The notes beneath the pieces were generated by a model. The model was not told the origin of the DNA. It ran no database searches and was given only the letters and a program-made list of their open reading frames with translations. Below, piece by piece: positions 1-11,400 of a DNA stretch of 64,000 nt; the stretch's first letter is position 1, and each line of letters opens with the position of its first letter. The translations under genes and the position numbers were made by a program. This stretch comes from Caecitellus pseudoparvulus (lineage: Eukaryota; Bigyra: Bicosoecida), in assembly GCA_965644315.1 (NCBI GenBank), contig CBFFRQ010000038.1, positions 62,001 through 126,000 of the forward strand. The letters are read 5' to 3'.

Positions 1-726
1 GACGTCATCACCGTGGGCGGGCAGAGCGTCACCTCCGAGTTCGCTGAGATCACCGACGTGACCGGCCTGGGCCCTGCCTACTCCCTCGGCAAGTTCGACG
101 GCATCTGCGGCTGCGCGTGGGACACCATCGCCGTGGACGACATCCCCCCCATCTTCAACGACTTCATCGACGCCGGCATGTGGGACAAGCCCCTCTTCTC
201 CGTGTACCTGCCCTCCGACGACTCCCAGCAGGGCGCCCTGACCCTGGGCGACATCGGCACCGACTACACCGGCTCCATCTCCTATGTCCCCCTGTCCAGC
301 GAGACGTACTGGGAGATCCAGTTCGACGGCCTGGACATCAACGGCCAGACCACCTCCAACACCGGCAAGGCTATCATTGACACCGGCACCTCCCTGCTGG
401 CTGTGCCCGTCGCTGACGCCAAGGCCATCGCCAAGGCCCTGGGCGCCACCCCCTTCTTCCTGAACCCCAACGAGTTCACCGTGGACTGCTCCAAGGTGTC
501 TTCCCTGCCCGACATTGACGTGAAGATCGGCGGCACCACCTACTCCATCCCCCCCTCCAAGTACATCATCAACGACGAGGGCGTCGTGTGCCTCCTGGGC
601 GTCACCGGCATTGACATCCCCGCCCCTGCCGGCCCCCTCACCATCCTGGGTGACGTCTTCATCCGCGAGTACTTCACCGTCTTCGACTACGGCAACAAGC
701 AGGTCGGCCTGGCCAAGGCCAAGTAA
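1..726 (+). CDS. Pepsin-family aspartic protease (cathepsin D / proteinase A type), 5'-truncated
   Basis: The frame is open from base 1 and ends at TAA 724-726, giving 241 residues with no start in the window. It is the C-terminal two thirds of an A1 aspartic endopeptidase. Visible hallmarks are the second catalytic motif IIDTGTSLL at about residue 121, the disulfide pair around DCSKVSS and GVVCLLG, and the C-terminal block ILGDVFIREYFTVFDYG followed by the usual VGLAKAK ending. The first catalytic Asp (DTGSS lobe) must lie upstream of the window. Family knowledge places such enzymes in lysosomes or vacuoles for bulk protein breakdown. Third codon positions are almost all C or G, stronger than in neighbouring genes, which suggests high expression. 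No intron is seen in this part. Confidence 0.93.
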   Translation, partial: DVITVGGQSVTSEFAEITDVTGLGPAYSLGKFDGICGCAWDTIAVDDIPPIFNDFIDAGMWDKPLFSVYLPSDDSQQGALTLGDIGTDYTGSISYVPLSSETYWEIQFDGLDINGQTTSNTGKAIIDTGTSLLAVPVADAKAIAKALGATPFFLNPNEFTVDCSKVSSLPDIDVKIGGTTYSIPPSKYIINDEGVVCLLGVTGIDIPAPAGPLTILGDVFIREYFTVFDYGNKQVGLAKAK

Positions 727-930
727 GTGCCGCAACGCGTCAATGCGAGCTCGGCCATGCTCGGGCGCCTCCCGCCATTGGGAGGTGTCCAGGGTGTTGC
801 CCCAGCTCGCGACTCGCCCCGTGGATGCAATGCAAGCCACCAAACACCGCGCGGACACCCGCACAATCAACCCACCACACAAGCCAGACACCGCGCCAAC
901 GGCGCCCAGGAGACCGCCAGCCAAGGCACC

Positions 931-3098
931 ATGGCGAGCTTTTCCAGGCACCATGCTGCCGTGGATGGAGCCCTCGTGCCCCTGCGTGTGGGGCTGCTCA
1001 CCGAGGTGGCGCTGGTGGGCCTGGGCGTGCAGGTGACTTCCTGGGCGTGTCAGGCAGCGCTCACACAGCACGTGCCGGAGCCGTACATGGTGTGTAGACA
1101 GCACTGCTCGCGTGTTGTTGCCATGCGTGCACGTGCAGTGGCGCCTTCTGCAGGATGAGGTGTTCCATGCCCCCCAAGCCCAGCGGTACTGTGCAGGAAA
1201 CATGGGCAAGTGCAGCCTCGGGCAAATCACCCCTCAACTTCCGCAGCACCACACCACTCGCTTCCCGGCGCCCCCTTCCTCAGATGACTGGGACCCAGCC
1301 ATCACCACGCTGCCCGGGACATACTACATTAGTCTGCTGTTCTATCGGGCGTTTTTCTGGCTCCCGGGCATGCCAGCCTCCTGCACCTTGACATTCCTGC
1401 GCTTCACCTCCACCCTCTCCCTCTCCGCGCTGGCTGCCGCTGTGTACTACTGGGCCCGCACCGCCTCGGCGACGACAAAGGGCTGGCTGCAGGGCACAGC
1501 CTGCACCACTTCAGCATGGTCGGGAGGCCCCCTCGTCGTGCCAGACAGTGTGCAAGTGCCCCCCGCCTGCATGGTGGGCTGCCTGCCGCGTCCAGGCGAC
1601 GGCCTGCGCCGCTGCATTCACGGCACGTGGATGGCGTCACCCTGGGTGTGGCCCCTCCTCCTCGCCCTGGTCGTGGTGTCTTTCCCACCCCTCTGGTTCT
1701 CCTCGCAGCTGTACTACACAGACAGCATGGGCGCGGCACTCGTCGCGGCGTGCTACTTCACAGCTCCCCTTCGCAACGTGCCGCCACGAGCGGCACCCTT
1801 CTCAAGCCACGCTTCCAGCTGGGTCAGCGCCACGGTACGTGCTCTGTGCCAGCCACGGGCAACACTGCGGGGATGCCCTGTGCTCCTGCCCATGTGCACC
1901 CTCGCCCCGCTCTCCACAGCTGGGCCTCTTCGCAGTTGCAGTGCGACAGAGCAACATCGTCTGGGTGGCCTTCGTGGCGGCCACAGTCGCGACCACGCAC
2001 GCGTCAACCCACTTGGTGGCAGAGCTTGGAGGGATGCCTGCTGTGCCTCGTGCCGACGAAGCGGCGCCTGCGCCGGCGGCAGCGCCTCTGGGTGTGCCGG
2101 GAGCGGTGGCTGTGCTGACGGTGCGGTGGCTGGGCAGGTTGGACCTTGCAGTCGCTGGCGCAGCTGTATGGCGCGCCCTGACGCTGAACTCCGCGTACCT
2201 TGCTGGTCTGCTGATGCCATACGCCCTCGTAGGCTGTTGCTTCCTCTGTTTCCTTGTTTGGAACCAGTGGAGCCTCGTGCTGGGGCACGCAGCGTTCCAC
2301 ACGCCTGGGCTGCACGCTGCCCAACTCCTGTACTTCTGCTGCATTGCAGGGCTCGTGACAGTCCTCCCCGCTGCTTCCACCGCCACAGGGCGGGTGTGGC
2401 TGTGGGACACCGTGTTGGACTTCGCGACCTTCTTCACCTTCCGCACGCGTGACATGGGCCAGCGAGCATGGGCTGTCCTGGCTGCCAGGTGGGCCGTCCC
2501 CCTTTCCGTCGTTGCCACTGCATGGTGGGCCCGACACGACGCAGTCGTGCATCCCTTCATCCGCTCGGACAATCGCCACTTTACGTTTTATGCCTGCAGT
2601 AAGCTGCTGTGCAAGTACTCGTGGGCTCCCGGAGTGGGCACTGCTGTCGCAGTGCTCGTCGGCACTGTAGCATGGGCGCGTCTCCTGCACGCCGGCCAGG
2701 CAGTCACTCGCCTGCACAAAGCCATCGCCGCCTCTGCACTGCGACAAGCACCCCTGCCACACTCTGCCCTCGTCCCAAGCTGGCTTCGCACGTGCGCACA
2801 CGCGGGCTTCCCTGGCGTGGACAGGTCACCCGCCACGCTGCTGGCAGACCTACACCGGGTCAGCTGGCGCATTGCCTTCGCAGCAGCCTGTGTCTGCTCC
2901 CTGGCCCCGGCGGGGCTGGTGGAGCCCAGGTACTTCATCGTGCCGACGGTGCTGTTCCTCCTTCACGCAAGGTTCAGCAGGACGCAGCTCTTCCTGCTCT
3001 TCGTGGCGTTCTGGGCGATCAACACTGCAACTTTTTCCCTCTTCCTGCACCACCCCTTCACCCAGCCAGATGGCAGCACTGGCCGTTTCATGTGGTAG
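931..3098 (+). CDS. ALG10: ALG10-type dolichyl-P-glucose alpha-1,2-glucosyltransferase (DIE2/ALG10 family)
   Basis: ALG10 adds the last, alpha-1,2-linked glucose to the dolichol-linked oligosaccharide in the ER lumen. I read exons 931-1089, 1154-1205, 1284-1834 and 1920-3098, about 646 residues. Joining exons 1 and 2 gives EPYMDEVFHAPQAQRYC, the family signature. Other family blocks are WDPAITTLPGTYY, FSSQLYYTDSMGA, VAVRQSNIVW, SDNRHFTFY and VEPRYFIVP, set in about ten hydrophobic segments. Intron 1 (gtgtgt...cag, 64 nt) and intron 3 (gtacgt...cag, 85 nt) are required by frame and homology. Intron 2 (1206-1283) would be a GC-AG intron with donor gcaagt. It removes 26 residues that the family lacks, but the frame is open through it, so it is optional. 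The start at 931 is the first in-frame ATG after which homology begins. Confidence 0.9.
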
Positions 3099-3109
3099 CC
3101 CAGCAGTTG

Positions 3110-6100
3110 CTACTCCCGGCGCCGGAGGCGACCCAGAAACCCGCCGCTGTCAAGCGCACACATCAAATCTGCAAGGTCTTCACTTTGCCCAGCATGCGCA
3201 CCTGCCGAGGCAGGTGCGCCTGAAGTGCTTCCTTGAGCAGCATCGCTCTTCCGCTGAAGGCGGGTCAAGTGCCGGAGAACGGCTTCGTGCAGCGTTGTCA
3301 GGGTGGCACACGCAGTGCGTGCAAGGGGGGAGAAACTGCCGCCGCCCTCGAGCAGCAATGCAGCCAGCAGGCTGTGCCATGTTGCGAACTTGAGCAACGC
3401 ATCCAGCACAGCCTGTAGCTCAGCCGTCACTGTGGGGTCTACGCCGCGTACCAAACAAGCCCGTGCCAGCTCCTCCAAATGGGCCTCATGCAAGAGCAAA
3501 ACAGCCTCGATGCTGCCCGCGCCGGACATGGTGTGTGCAACCACTGGAAACTGCCGCAGCAGCGATGGGGAAGCCACGAGCTGCGACACGGGCATGGGCT
3601 GTGCATCCAAGGCCTGAGCAATGCTTGCGATGTCTTGAATACTGGGCACTTCACTCAGCTCCAGTCCGTCGGCGTCGAAGCCTGTGCTGCGGGCAGAGGT
3701 GCCTGCAATGCGGGAGGCCACGAATCCTCGCAGTGCGAGGGCAATGTGTGCGCATGACTGGGAAGCAATGAACACTCGCCGGAGAGGCGCATGGTGCAGA
3801 CCCTTCTGCTTCCGCAAGGACTGCTGCGCCCGCCCGTTGACCTGCATGCAGAAGTGGAGGGTCAGCAGCGTACGGTGCAGTCTGCGATAGACAGCCTTGG
3901 CTTTGGTCGAGAAGAGGAGGGACAGCGGCCACTCTGGCGTGAACTGAACCTCAATTCCCCTGAACAGCGCGAGGACGTCTTCCACAGCAGTGCTCGGGTG
4001 TGGCGGCTGTGTTTGGGCGCGGTGCTTCTCCAGCAACGCGCGAGGGCGAATGTGAAAGGAAAAAAGGCCTGGCAACACATCGCCTCGGCAGAATGCCTTC
4101 AAGCTCTCCCCACGCAGAGCATGCTCCTCTGCTGCCCAAAGCACGTGCCGGCGAACATCAACTTCACTCACTGTCCACGGTAAGCACCGTCCGAGGCTCG
4201 GCACACTCCATACGGGCGCTGAAGTCTCAGCCACGCCTGAAGCAGAGGGTGTACCCTGTGCCCCAGCGCGGCGCAGAGCGGTCGCGGCAGGAACCGCGAC
4301 CTCGCCTGCTGGAGGCAGCCGACGGGTGTGGCGCCGCTGCGCCAGCACACCAGCCAGAACACTCGCCGCACTTCCCAGAGAGCCTGCACGCCGCCCCACG
4401 TCGGAACCAAGCACTGCGCTGAGCGCAACAGAAGCCGCCCCTGAGGCAGTGGACTGACCCCCCAGAACGGTGCTTCCACTGCTCAGCACTAGGCGGCGCA
4501 GCGCAGCTGCCTTCGTGCGCCGCTGCCCACCCACGTCGCCCACTTCCGGCGCTGGCAACCGCCTGTCGGCCTGCAGAGCGGGTGCATGCGACAACACTGA
4601 CTCAGAGTCGCTCAGCACCTGCTTGGGCACCGGCTGTACTTCGGCTTCCTGGAAAGGAAGCCGTTCGCTGCAAGCCAGAACGTCTTCCATGCGCTCAAGC
4701 ACTGTCGCCATGCGTGCGCTGGCGATGCTGTGAATGTTCGCATTCAACTGATGCCGTGCCGCTCCGCTGCTGCCGAAAGCTGACATGGCGCCAGACACTT
4801 CGTCCACCAACGCCCCAGGCACCCAAGCCCACCGAAGAGGCGAAGTCCCTGCGGCAACGTGCAAGGGCAATGCTTCCACAGAGCGCTTAGCGACAAAATG
4901 CCGTGCAGCTTGCCCAAGAAGCGCCTCAGCGCTGCTCATCAGTCGGCTATGCACACTGTCGTGCAGCTCAGCATCCATCCCCAGCGCGGCAGCACGGAGC
5001 GTCCGGAACATTCGGAAGACATCGGCGTCGAACAAGAGAACAGACACTATGTGATGCTCCACAAAATCCGCCTGCGCCTTCACTGCCGCCCCGAGAGCTG
5101 GGAGGTAGGCTTCCAAGCCAAACTGCGCGCCTGAGCGCTGGCCGAAGTCAGAACCCGCTTCACTTGACACCAGACTCATGCCAAACGTGCTCAAGTCAGC
5201 GAATTGCTCAGGGAAAGGCAAGTCGCTCGCAAGATCCAACGGCTCAGTGACATTCACTTGCGAAGCAGCAGGCGGCTTGCGGGAGGGAGAGAGGCGCAGA
5301 AGAGCCGCCTCATGCAGCCCATGCGAACCTTCAATTTCAAGCTGCAACTGCCGCACAGCTTCCTCTGAACGCTGCTCTGCTGCTCTGTGCCCCTTGAACA
5401 ATTCACGCACCTGCATGCCGCACCTGAGTGCTGCACTTGCCACCTGCTCCAAGCACCCTGGAACGGGGGTGGACAGGCTCCAGCCAGTGGCAATCCAGGA
5501 TGGCCCCGAGCCGGTTCGGCACACGCTAGCATCAGCTTCTGACACAGCAAATCCAACCCATGTCTCTTCGCTGACAGAGGGAAGCATGAGGCCCCTCCGC
5601 ATCCATGTATCCATGGCTGAAATTGTCGGCTGCAACGCTGCCACGACGGCTTGCTCTTCAGTGGAACTGTACACGTGCAGACCATCTAGGCCAGTCCTCG
5701 GGCTTCGATCCCCGTCGCCAGCACTCTCCACAAGCTGCCCCACTTCAAGAAGCGCACCCTGCAAGGACTGCCCACTGCAGCTCTTTCCTTGATATGACGG
5801 CCTGGGACACGCAGCATGAAGCGCATTCACCAAGCGTGTGCACCGAACATGCAGGGGCTCATTCCAGAACCGCTCTGCACACCCAGTGACTGTATGAATG
5901 CTGGCAAGGCTTTCTGCGAGCACGGGCTTTCCGTCAGGGAGCAGGTCCTGCACTTTCCTTTCTTCCAGGGCTGCCAAGCGCCACCAAACAGGTACTGCGC
6001 GTTCCAGGCAAGCAGCTTCTAGACAAGCCACACGCCAATACTTTGAACACCAGACAGATAGGCATGGAACAGATTGGACCGGTATCATTTCAAGTACGTA

Positions 6101-7216
6101 TTGTAACCCAGAAACTGCGCACTGCCTTGTGACTATTGAACTGCCTGTTCCAGAGCGCGCGGTGCGTCGCTTGAGGCTTGATGCCAACCTCGCGGGGCAA
6201 GTGGGTGTCGAGCAGGCTAGCCGCCGAGACAGGTCTTCGGCCTCTACTTGCACCCTGCTCCATCGTGAAACAAGCACTCCGATTGCAAGCTGCTGCGCCT
6301 GGGCAACTAGTGGCTGAGTGTCATAGGGAGCCTGCCCGCTAGGCTGAGATGGTGACACGGCAACTTCACTCCTCAGCCCGCGATACCGATTCAGCAACTC
6401 AACCAGTCGCTGTACATGGACGTAATGCCGTGAGATGCACTCAAGACGCCCCAATAGAGCACTCGCAAATGCAGGTTTTGGTGGAAGAGCTGGCAACATG
6501 CCAGGCGAACCACAACGAGCTGAACTGCCCTGCCCGTCGCCCTCCACGGGCGAAGCTTCAGAGGGAGCCTCGCGAATGCCACTCGTGACACTCTCATCTG
6601 AGCTAAGGCTCTCACTCTCCTCGCTGTCACCTCCAATTTCTTGCAGCCACTCCCGCATCGTGCTGTCAGGGGTTGTTGACCTGACCGCCACTGGCTGCTG
6701 CAGCTCCTCCTCTTCCTCGCTTTCGCCCAGGCTGGCTGGGAGGTCATCCGCAAAGTCGGCAGGACGCTGCGCAAGACTCAGAAGACACGACACACACGCC
6801 CAACCTGTCGTTTTGTCCTGCAAATCAACGCCAGGGCATAGGTGCTAACAAGGGGCAGGATACACGACGGCCACCCTCGAAACCACGCACCGGAACAAGA
6901 CTGATCACCCTGTCCACACTTTCTAGCAGCCTCCTCGCCTTTGAAATTCGGTTGTGAAACACCAGCTTGTCGCTAAGCCTGCAACACCGCAAATCATGGG
7001 ATGAAACGAGGTGCACGGTGCGCGAAACGCTGGGGAAACGCACTTGGACACCTCCCCCTGCACCGTCGCACTGTAGGAGCTGGGATACGAATGATGCAGC
7101 ACAGCATGGTGCATCATGTATCTTGAAGCTAGCGTGTGGTTCTCGCTGCTCTCCGAAAACCCCGTCAGGGCAGAGACCAGGCGCCCGATGAGTGCAGCCT
7201 CTTGACTGGCGTCCAT
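3110..7216 (-). CDS. Gamma-tubulin complex protein (GCP / Spc97-Spc98 family)
   Basis: GCPs build the gamma-tubulin ring complex that nucleates microtubules at basal bodies and spindle poles. I read three exons: 7044-7216, 6891-6978 and 3110-6817, about 1322 residues. Both introns have gtgcgt donors and cag acceptors in matching phases. The C-terminal half carries the family core: LLEKHR, then FTPEWPLSLLFSTKAKAVYR, a conserved tryptophan-containing helix of the gamma-tubulin-binding domain, followed by leucine-rich helices to about 200 residues before the end. An acidic stretch (GESEEEEELQQP) and Ser-rich linkers lie near the N-terminus. The length is above GCP2-4 and nearer GCP5/6, but the subfamily is unresolved. 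The stop lies only 11 bp from the stop of ALG10 on the other strand. Third-position GC is lower than in neighbours. Confidence 0.8.
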
Positions 7217-8495
7217 GGCATTTGAAGTCTGGCCGCACACACTAGACCCTGCCAACTTCGAGGCTGATCCGGTCCACGAGGGGCGCATGCAAGAAATTAC
7301 CGCATGAGGACAATTTATGTGGTTGTGCGAACGAATTTGAAATTGCACAGCAACTCTCACCACAAAAATGATCTCAAAAAGGTCAAGCAAACAAAAAGAA
7401 TGCTCGCGCCTAAGCGGAGCACCACGTGAAACAGAGAGGGCGATGAGAATGAATTTACTTTTATGAGTTGACCTGCCTGAATCGTGACCAGCAGCGCGCC
7501 CCGTAAGGGTGTGTCGCTCCGTGGAATCTGCCGTATCAGTTCGAGCAAGTGAAGGTGGCAGCGTGCTGTGACTCCCGAGGTCTCGGTCGGCAGCCAACGC
7601 ACTAGCCTGGGGACTGGGCAGAAAATCACCTGCCTCTTGAATGTAGAGGTTTGCTGAGATATTCGTGTGGGGCTGCCTGGCTTCGCTGAATCCAGCCATG
7701 CTTCGCAGGAATTCGGCAACAGCCCCTAGCGCCGCGCGAGGTGCTCAGAGCACTGGACAGGATCTTGTAACGGAAGCAGCAACATCTGCTTCCCTGGACT
7801 GCGCAATGCAAGCTCCTAGGCGTCATGGAAGCTGCACCATACCGCGGAGCGAACCATTCGGAACTTGCGACGTCAAATTCATGCGATCTGTGGGCAAGAA
7901 CGAGCATACGCTAGCGAAACTACTCCTGAACGTGAGAGCTTCGACCAAGCTGCCCTTCATCGGCCACAGCTGCTTCTAGGCTGCGCCAGGCATGGGAAGA
8001 AGTTCAAGGGCTCGGGCTCGAAAACTGCACCACCTCAACCCCAAAGTACGAGACCAGCCGATCACAACGCAACTTCAGGGCAACGATGTGGACATGGTAC
8101 TGCAGAACTTGGCTTGAGGTGCCGTATACGAAAAGCCAGCAAGTGGCGCATGCTTGCGGGGCTGTGAGGAGCCCCGAAACGCTATCGTCGCCTGCGGGCT
8201 GCCGAGAGGTGAAACGCGCCCCAACGCAATGAACGCAAACGGTGCAAATTTACAATCCCCACATCAGTTCATGCGGAGTGTGCAGCACCATGACACTTCC
8301 AACACACAACCATTGCTATGGCCTGTACCCTAGCGACCACAGTGGCATGCTGGAACCGTGAATCACCTGTATCATTTTTCTTGACGAACGGCACTGCACC
8401 TTGCCGACAATCCCGCTGGTGCTTCGCCCGGTGTATCCAGGGCTTCTGGACGCAAGCCTCCCGGTTATCACGTGACAACCAAAGGGAATAGTCCA
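7217..8495. promoter_or_regulatory. Divergent intergenic region between GCP gene (-) and giant Cys-rich gene (+)
   Basis: These 1279 bp separate two start codons that point away from each other, so the region should hold both promoters and 5' UTRs. It is clearly richer in A/T than the flanks around 7300-7480, where A- and T-runs occur. Short open frames are present on both strands, but none shows a recognisable domain or convincing length. A 6-bp hairpin sits at 8158-8175. No TATA box could be assigned with confidence, and no RNA gene was recognised. Confidence 0.45.
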
Positions 8496-11400
8496 ATGCT
8501 GATCCTGAAAGTAGCACTAGCCTGGTTCCTGCTTGTGGGCATTGTCCCTGGGGCACTGTCCGCCATTGCCCCTCCAGGTGGAGGTGGACCATGCAACTGT
8601 ACGTCTCGCCTCGACTCCGCGCTGCCCGTGCATTTCATAAGCCTCAGAAGAGACACTTTGCTGCTGATCAAAACGCACATTGAAGCTCCTTCTCCTCCCT
8701 GCAGGTCCCTCGGGCAAGTACGTCTGCAACTGTCCTGGCGGACTGGCCTGCCTCATGCCTGCGAGGCGGGGCCTGTATTCAACGGAGGAATACACAGGCG
8801 AAAGGGATGATGCGCTTCTGCTTTTGTCCGATCGCATCCCTCTATATCCTGGTGCTCGCTCGCCATCCGCTGCAGACGCAGCCCGCAGGCAGCTCACCCA
8901 AACCCTCGCAGCCAGAGCCAAACACCCAACGCGCTCCACTGTCGATGGAAAGGAAACAACTCCGTGGTCTGAAAAGAAAGCAGGTTCGCCGAATGTCAAT
9001 TCGTTCTTGCAGATTGTGCTCGGCTTGCGAGGTGCCGAACAAGCGGAAGATGCCCACAGGTCACAGGGCATTCAATCGGATGATGCTAGTCAGGAGAGGA
9101 AGCTCTCCTCGCACAACTGTGTTGACTGCCATTCGGGAAGGTATAAGGCTGAATTTAATTCCGATCAGTTCTGCTCGCCCTGTCAAGCGGGCCGGTTCAT
9201 GCCCCTTTCGGGAGCAACTGTCTGCTCGCTGTGCTCGGCGGGCACATTTTCAAGCTCAGAAGCCACAACTTGCACTGACTGTGCTCCAGGGAGGTACCAA
9301 GACTCCACTCCGGGCTCTTCTTGCAAGGCGTGTGCAGCTGGGAAGAAGAACCCGTCATCTGGATCCACGAGCAGCGCTGCGTGCACCAACTGCTCCCCTG
9401 GATACTCCTCTGGTAGTGGCCAAGGCACGTGCTCAACATGTGCCGCGGGTCGGTATGCGGGCAGTGGTGCGTCGGCCTGCGCGGCCTGTCCGACCGGCCG
9501 GTACCGCACGGCCACAGGCGGCACATCGGCGGGCTCGTGTGCTGCCTGCGCGGCAGGGAAGGCCAGCGGGTCCACGGGGGCCACGAGCGCGACAGTGTGC
9601 AGTACATGTGCAGCTGGCACATTCGCCGGGGCTGGGTCGGCGTCATGCTCGAGCTGTGCGACGGGTCGGTACGCGGGCAGTGGTGCGTCCTCCTGCGCGG
9701 CCTGCCCGACCGGCCGGTACCGCACGGGCACAGGCGGCACATCTGTGGGCTCGTGTGCTGTCTGCGCGGCGGGGAAGGCCAGTGGGGCCACGGGGGCCAC
9801 GAGCGCGACAGTGTGTGGGGACTGCAGTGCGGGACGGTATGCTGGGTCAGGGGCGTCCGCTTGCATCGACTGTGCGCTGGGCAGGTCGTCCAGTGCTGGG
9901 TCTGGCTCCTGTGGGTCCTGTGTGGCGGGTCGGTATGCGGGGTCTGTCGGGATGTCGTCGTGTGCCCAGTGCGGCAGTGGGACGTATGCGGGATCGTCGG
10001 GGTCAAGCAGCTGTACGAGCTGTGCGGCGGGGCGGTACGCAGGCAGTGGTGCGTCGGCCTGCACCGACTGTGCGCTGGGCAGGTCGTCCAGTGCTGGGTC
10101 TGGCTCCTGTGGGTCCTGTGTGGCGGGTCGGTATGCGGGGTCTGTCGGGATGTCGTCGTGTGCCCAGTGCGGCAGTGGGACGTATGCGGGATCGTCGGGG
10201 TCAAGCAGCTGTACGAGCTGTGCGGCGGGGCGGTACGCAGGCAGTGGTGCGTCGGCCTGCACCGACTGTGCGCTGGGCAGGTCGTCCAGTGCTGGGTCTG
10301 GCTCCTGTGGGTCCTGTGTGGCGGGTCGGTATGCGGGGTCTGTCGGGATGTCGTCGTGTGCCCAGTGCGGCAGTGGGACGTATGCGGGATCGTCGGGGTC
10401 GAGCAGCTGTACGAGCTGTGCGGCGGGGCGGTACGCAGGCAGTGGTGCGTCGGCCTGCACCGACTGTGCGCTGGGCAGGTCGTCCAGTGCTGGGTCTGGC
10501 TCCTGTGGGTCCTGTGTGGCGGGTCGGTATGCGGGGTCTGTCGGGATGTCGTCGTGTGCCCAGTGCGGCAGTGGGACGTATGCGGGATCGTCGGGGTCAA
10601 GCAGCTGTACGAGCTGTGCGGCGGGGCGGTACGCAGGCAGTGGTGCGTCGGCCTGCACCGACTGTGCGCTGGGCAGGTCGTCCAGTGCTGGGTCTGGCTC
10701 CTGTGGGTCCTGTGTGGCGGGTCGGTATGCGGGGTCTGTCGGGATGTCGTCGTGTGCCCAGTGCGGCAGTGGGACGTATGCGGGATCGTCGGGGTCAAGC
10801 AGCTGTACGAGCTGTGCGGCGGGGCGGTACGCAGGCAGTGGTGCGTCGGCCTGCACCGACTGTGCGCTGGGCAGGTCGTCCAGTGCTGGGTCTGGCTCCT
10901 GTGGGTCCTGTGTGGCGGGTCGGTATGCGGGGTCTGTCGGGATGTCGTCGTGTGCCCAGTGCGGCAGTGGGACGTATGCGGGATCGTCGGGGTCGAGCAG
11001 CTGTACGAGCTGTGCGGCGGGGCGGTACGCAGGCAGTGGTGCGTCGGCCTGCACCGACTGTGCGCTGGGCAGGTCGTCCAGTGCTGGGTCTGGCTCCTGT
11101 GGGTCCTGTGTGGCGGGTCGGTATGCGGGGTCTGTCGGGATGTCGTTGTGTGCCCAGTGCGGCAGTGGGACGTATGCGGGATCGTCGGGGTCGAGCAGCT
11201 GTACGAGCTGTGCGGCGGGGCGGTACGCAGGCAGTGGTGCGTCGGCCTGCACCGACTGTGCGCTGGGCAGGTCGTCCAGTGCTGGGTCTGGCTCCTGTGG
11301 GTCCTGTGTGGCGGGTCGGTATGCGGGGTCTGTCGGGATGTCGTCGTGTGCCCAGTGCGGCAGTGGGACGTATGCGGGATCGTCGGGGTCAAGCAGCTGT

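Noticed and set aside
1516-2118. Arg/Pro-rich plus frame inside ALG10
   Set aside because: It is out of phase with the conserved ALG10 blocks and has no own features.
7357-7719. Minus-strand frame upstream of the GCP start as an extra exon
   Set aside because: It is AT-rich, shows no helical or conserved content, and the GCP start at 7216 already gives a sensible N-terminus with two supported introns.
8158-8180. Hairpin GGGGCT/AGCCCC followed by GAAAC, considered as a hammerhead ribozyme
   Set aside because: The conserved CUGANGA segment in the correct position relative to stem II and the third stem are missing; it is a simple 6-bp hairpin.
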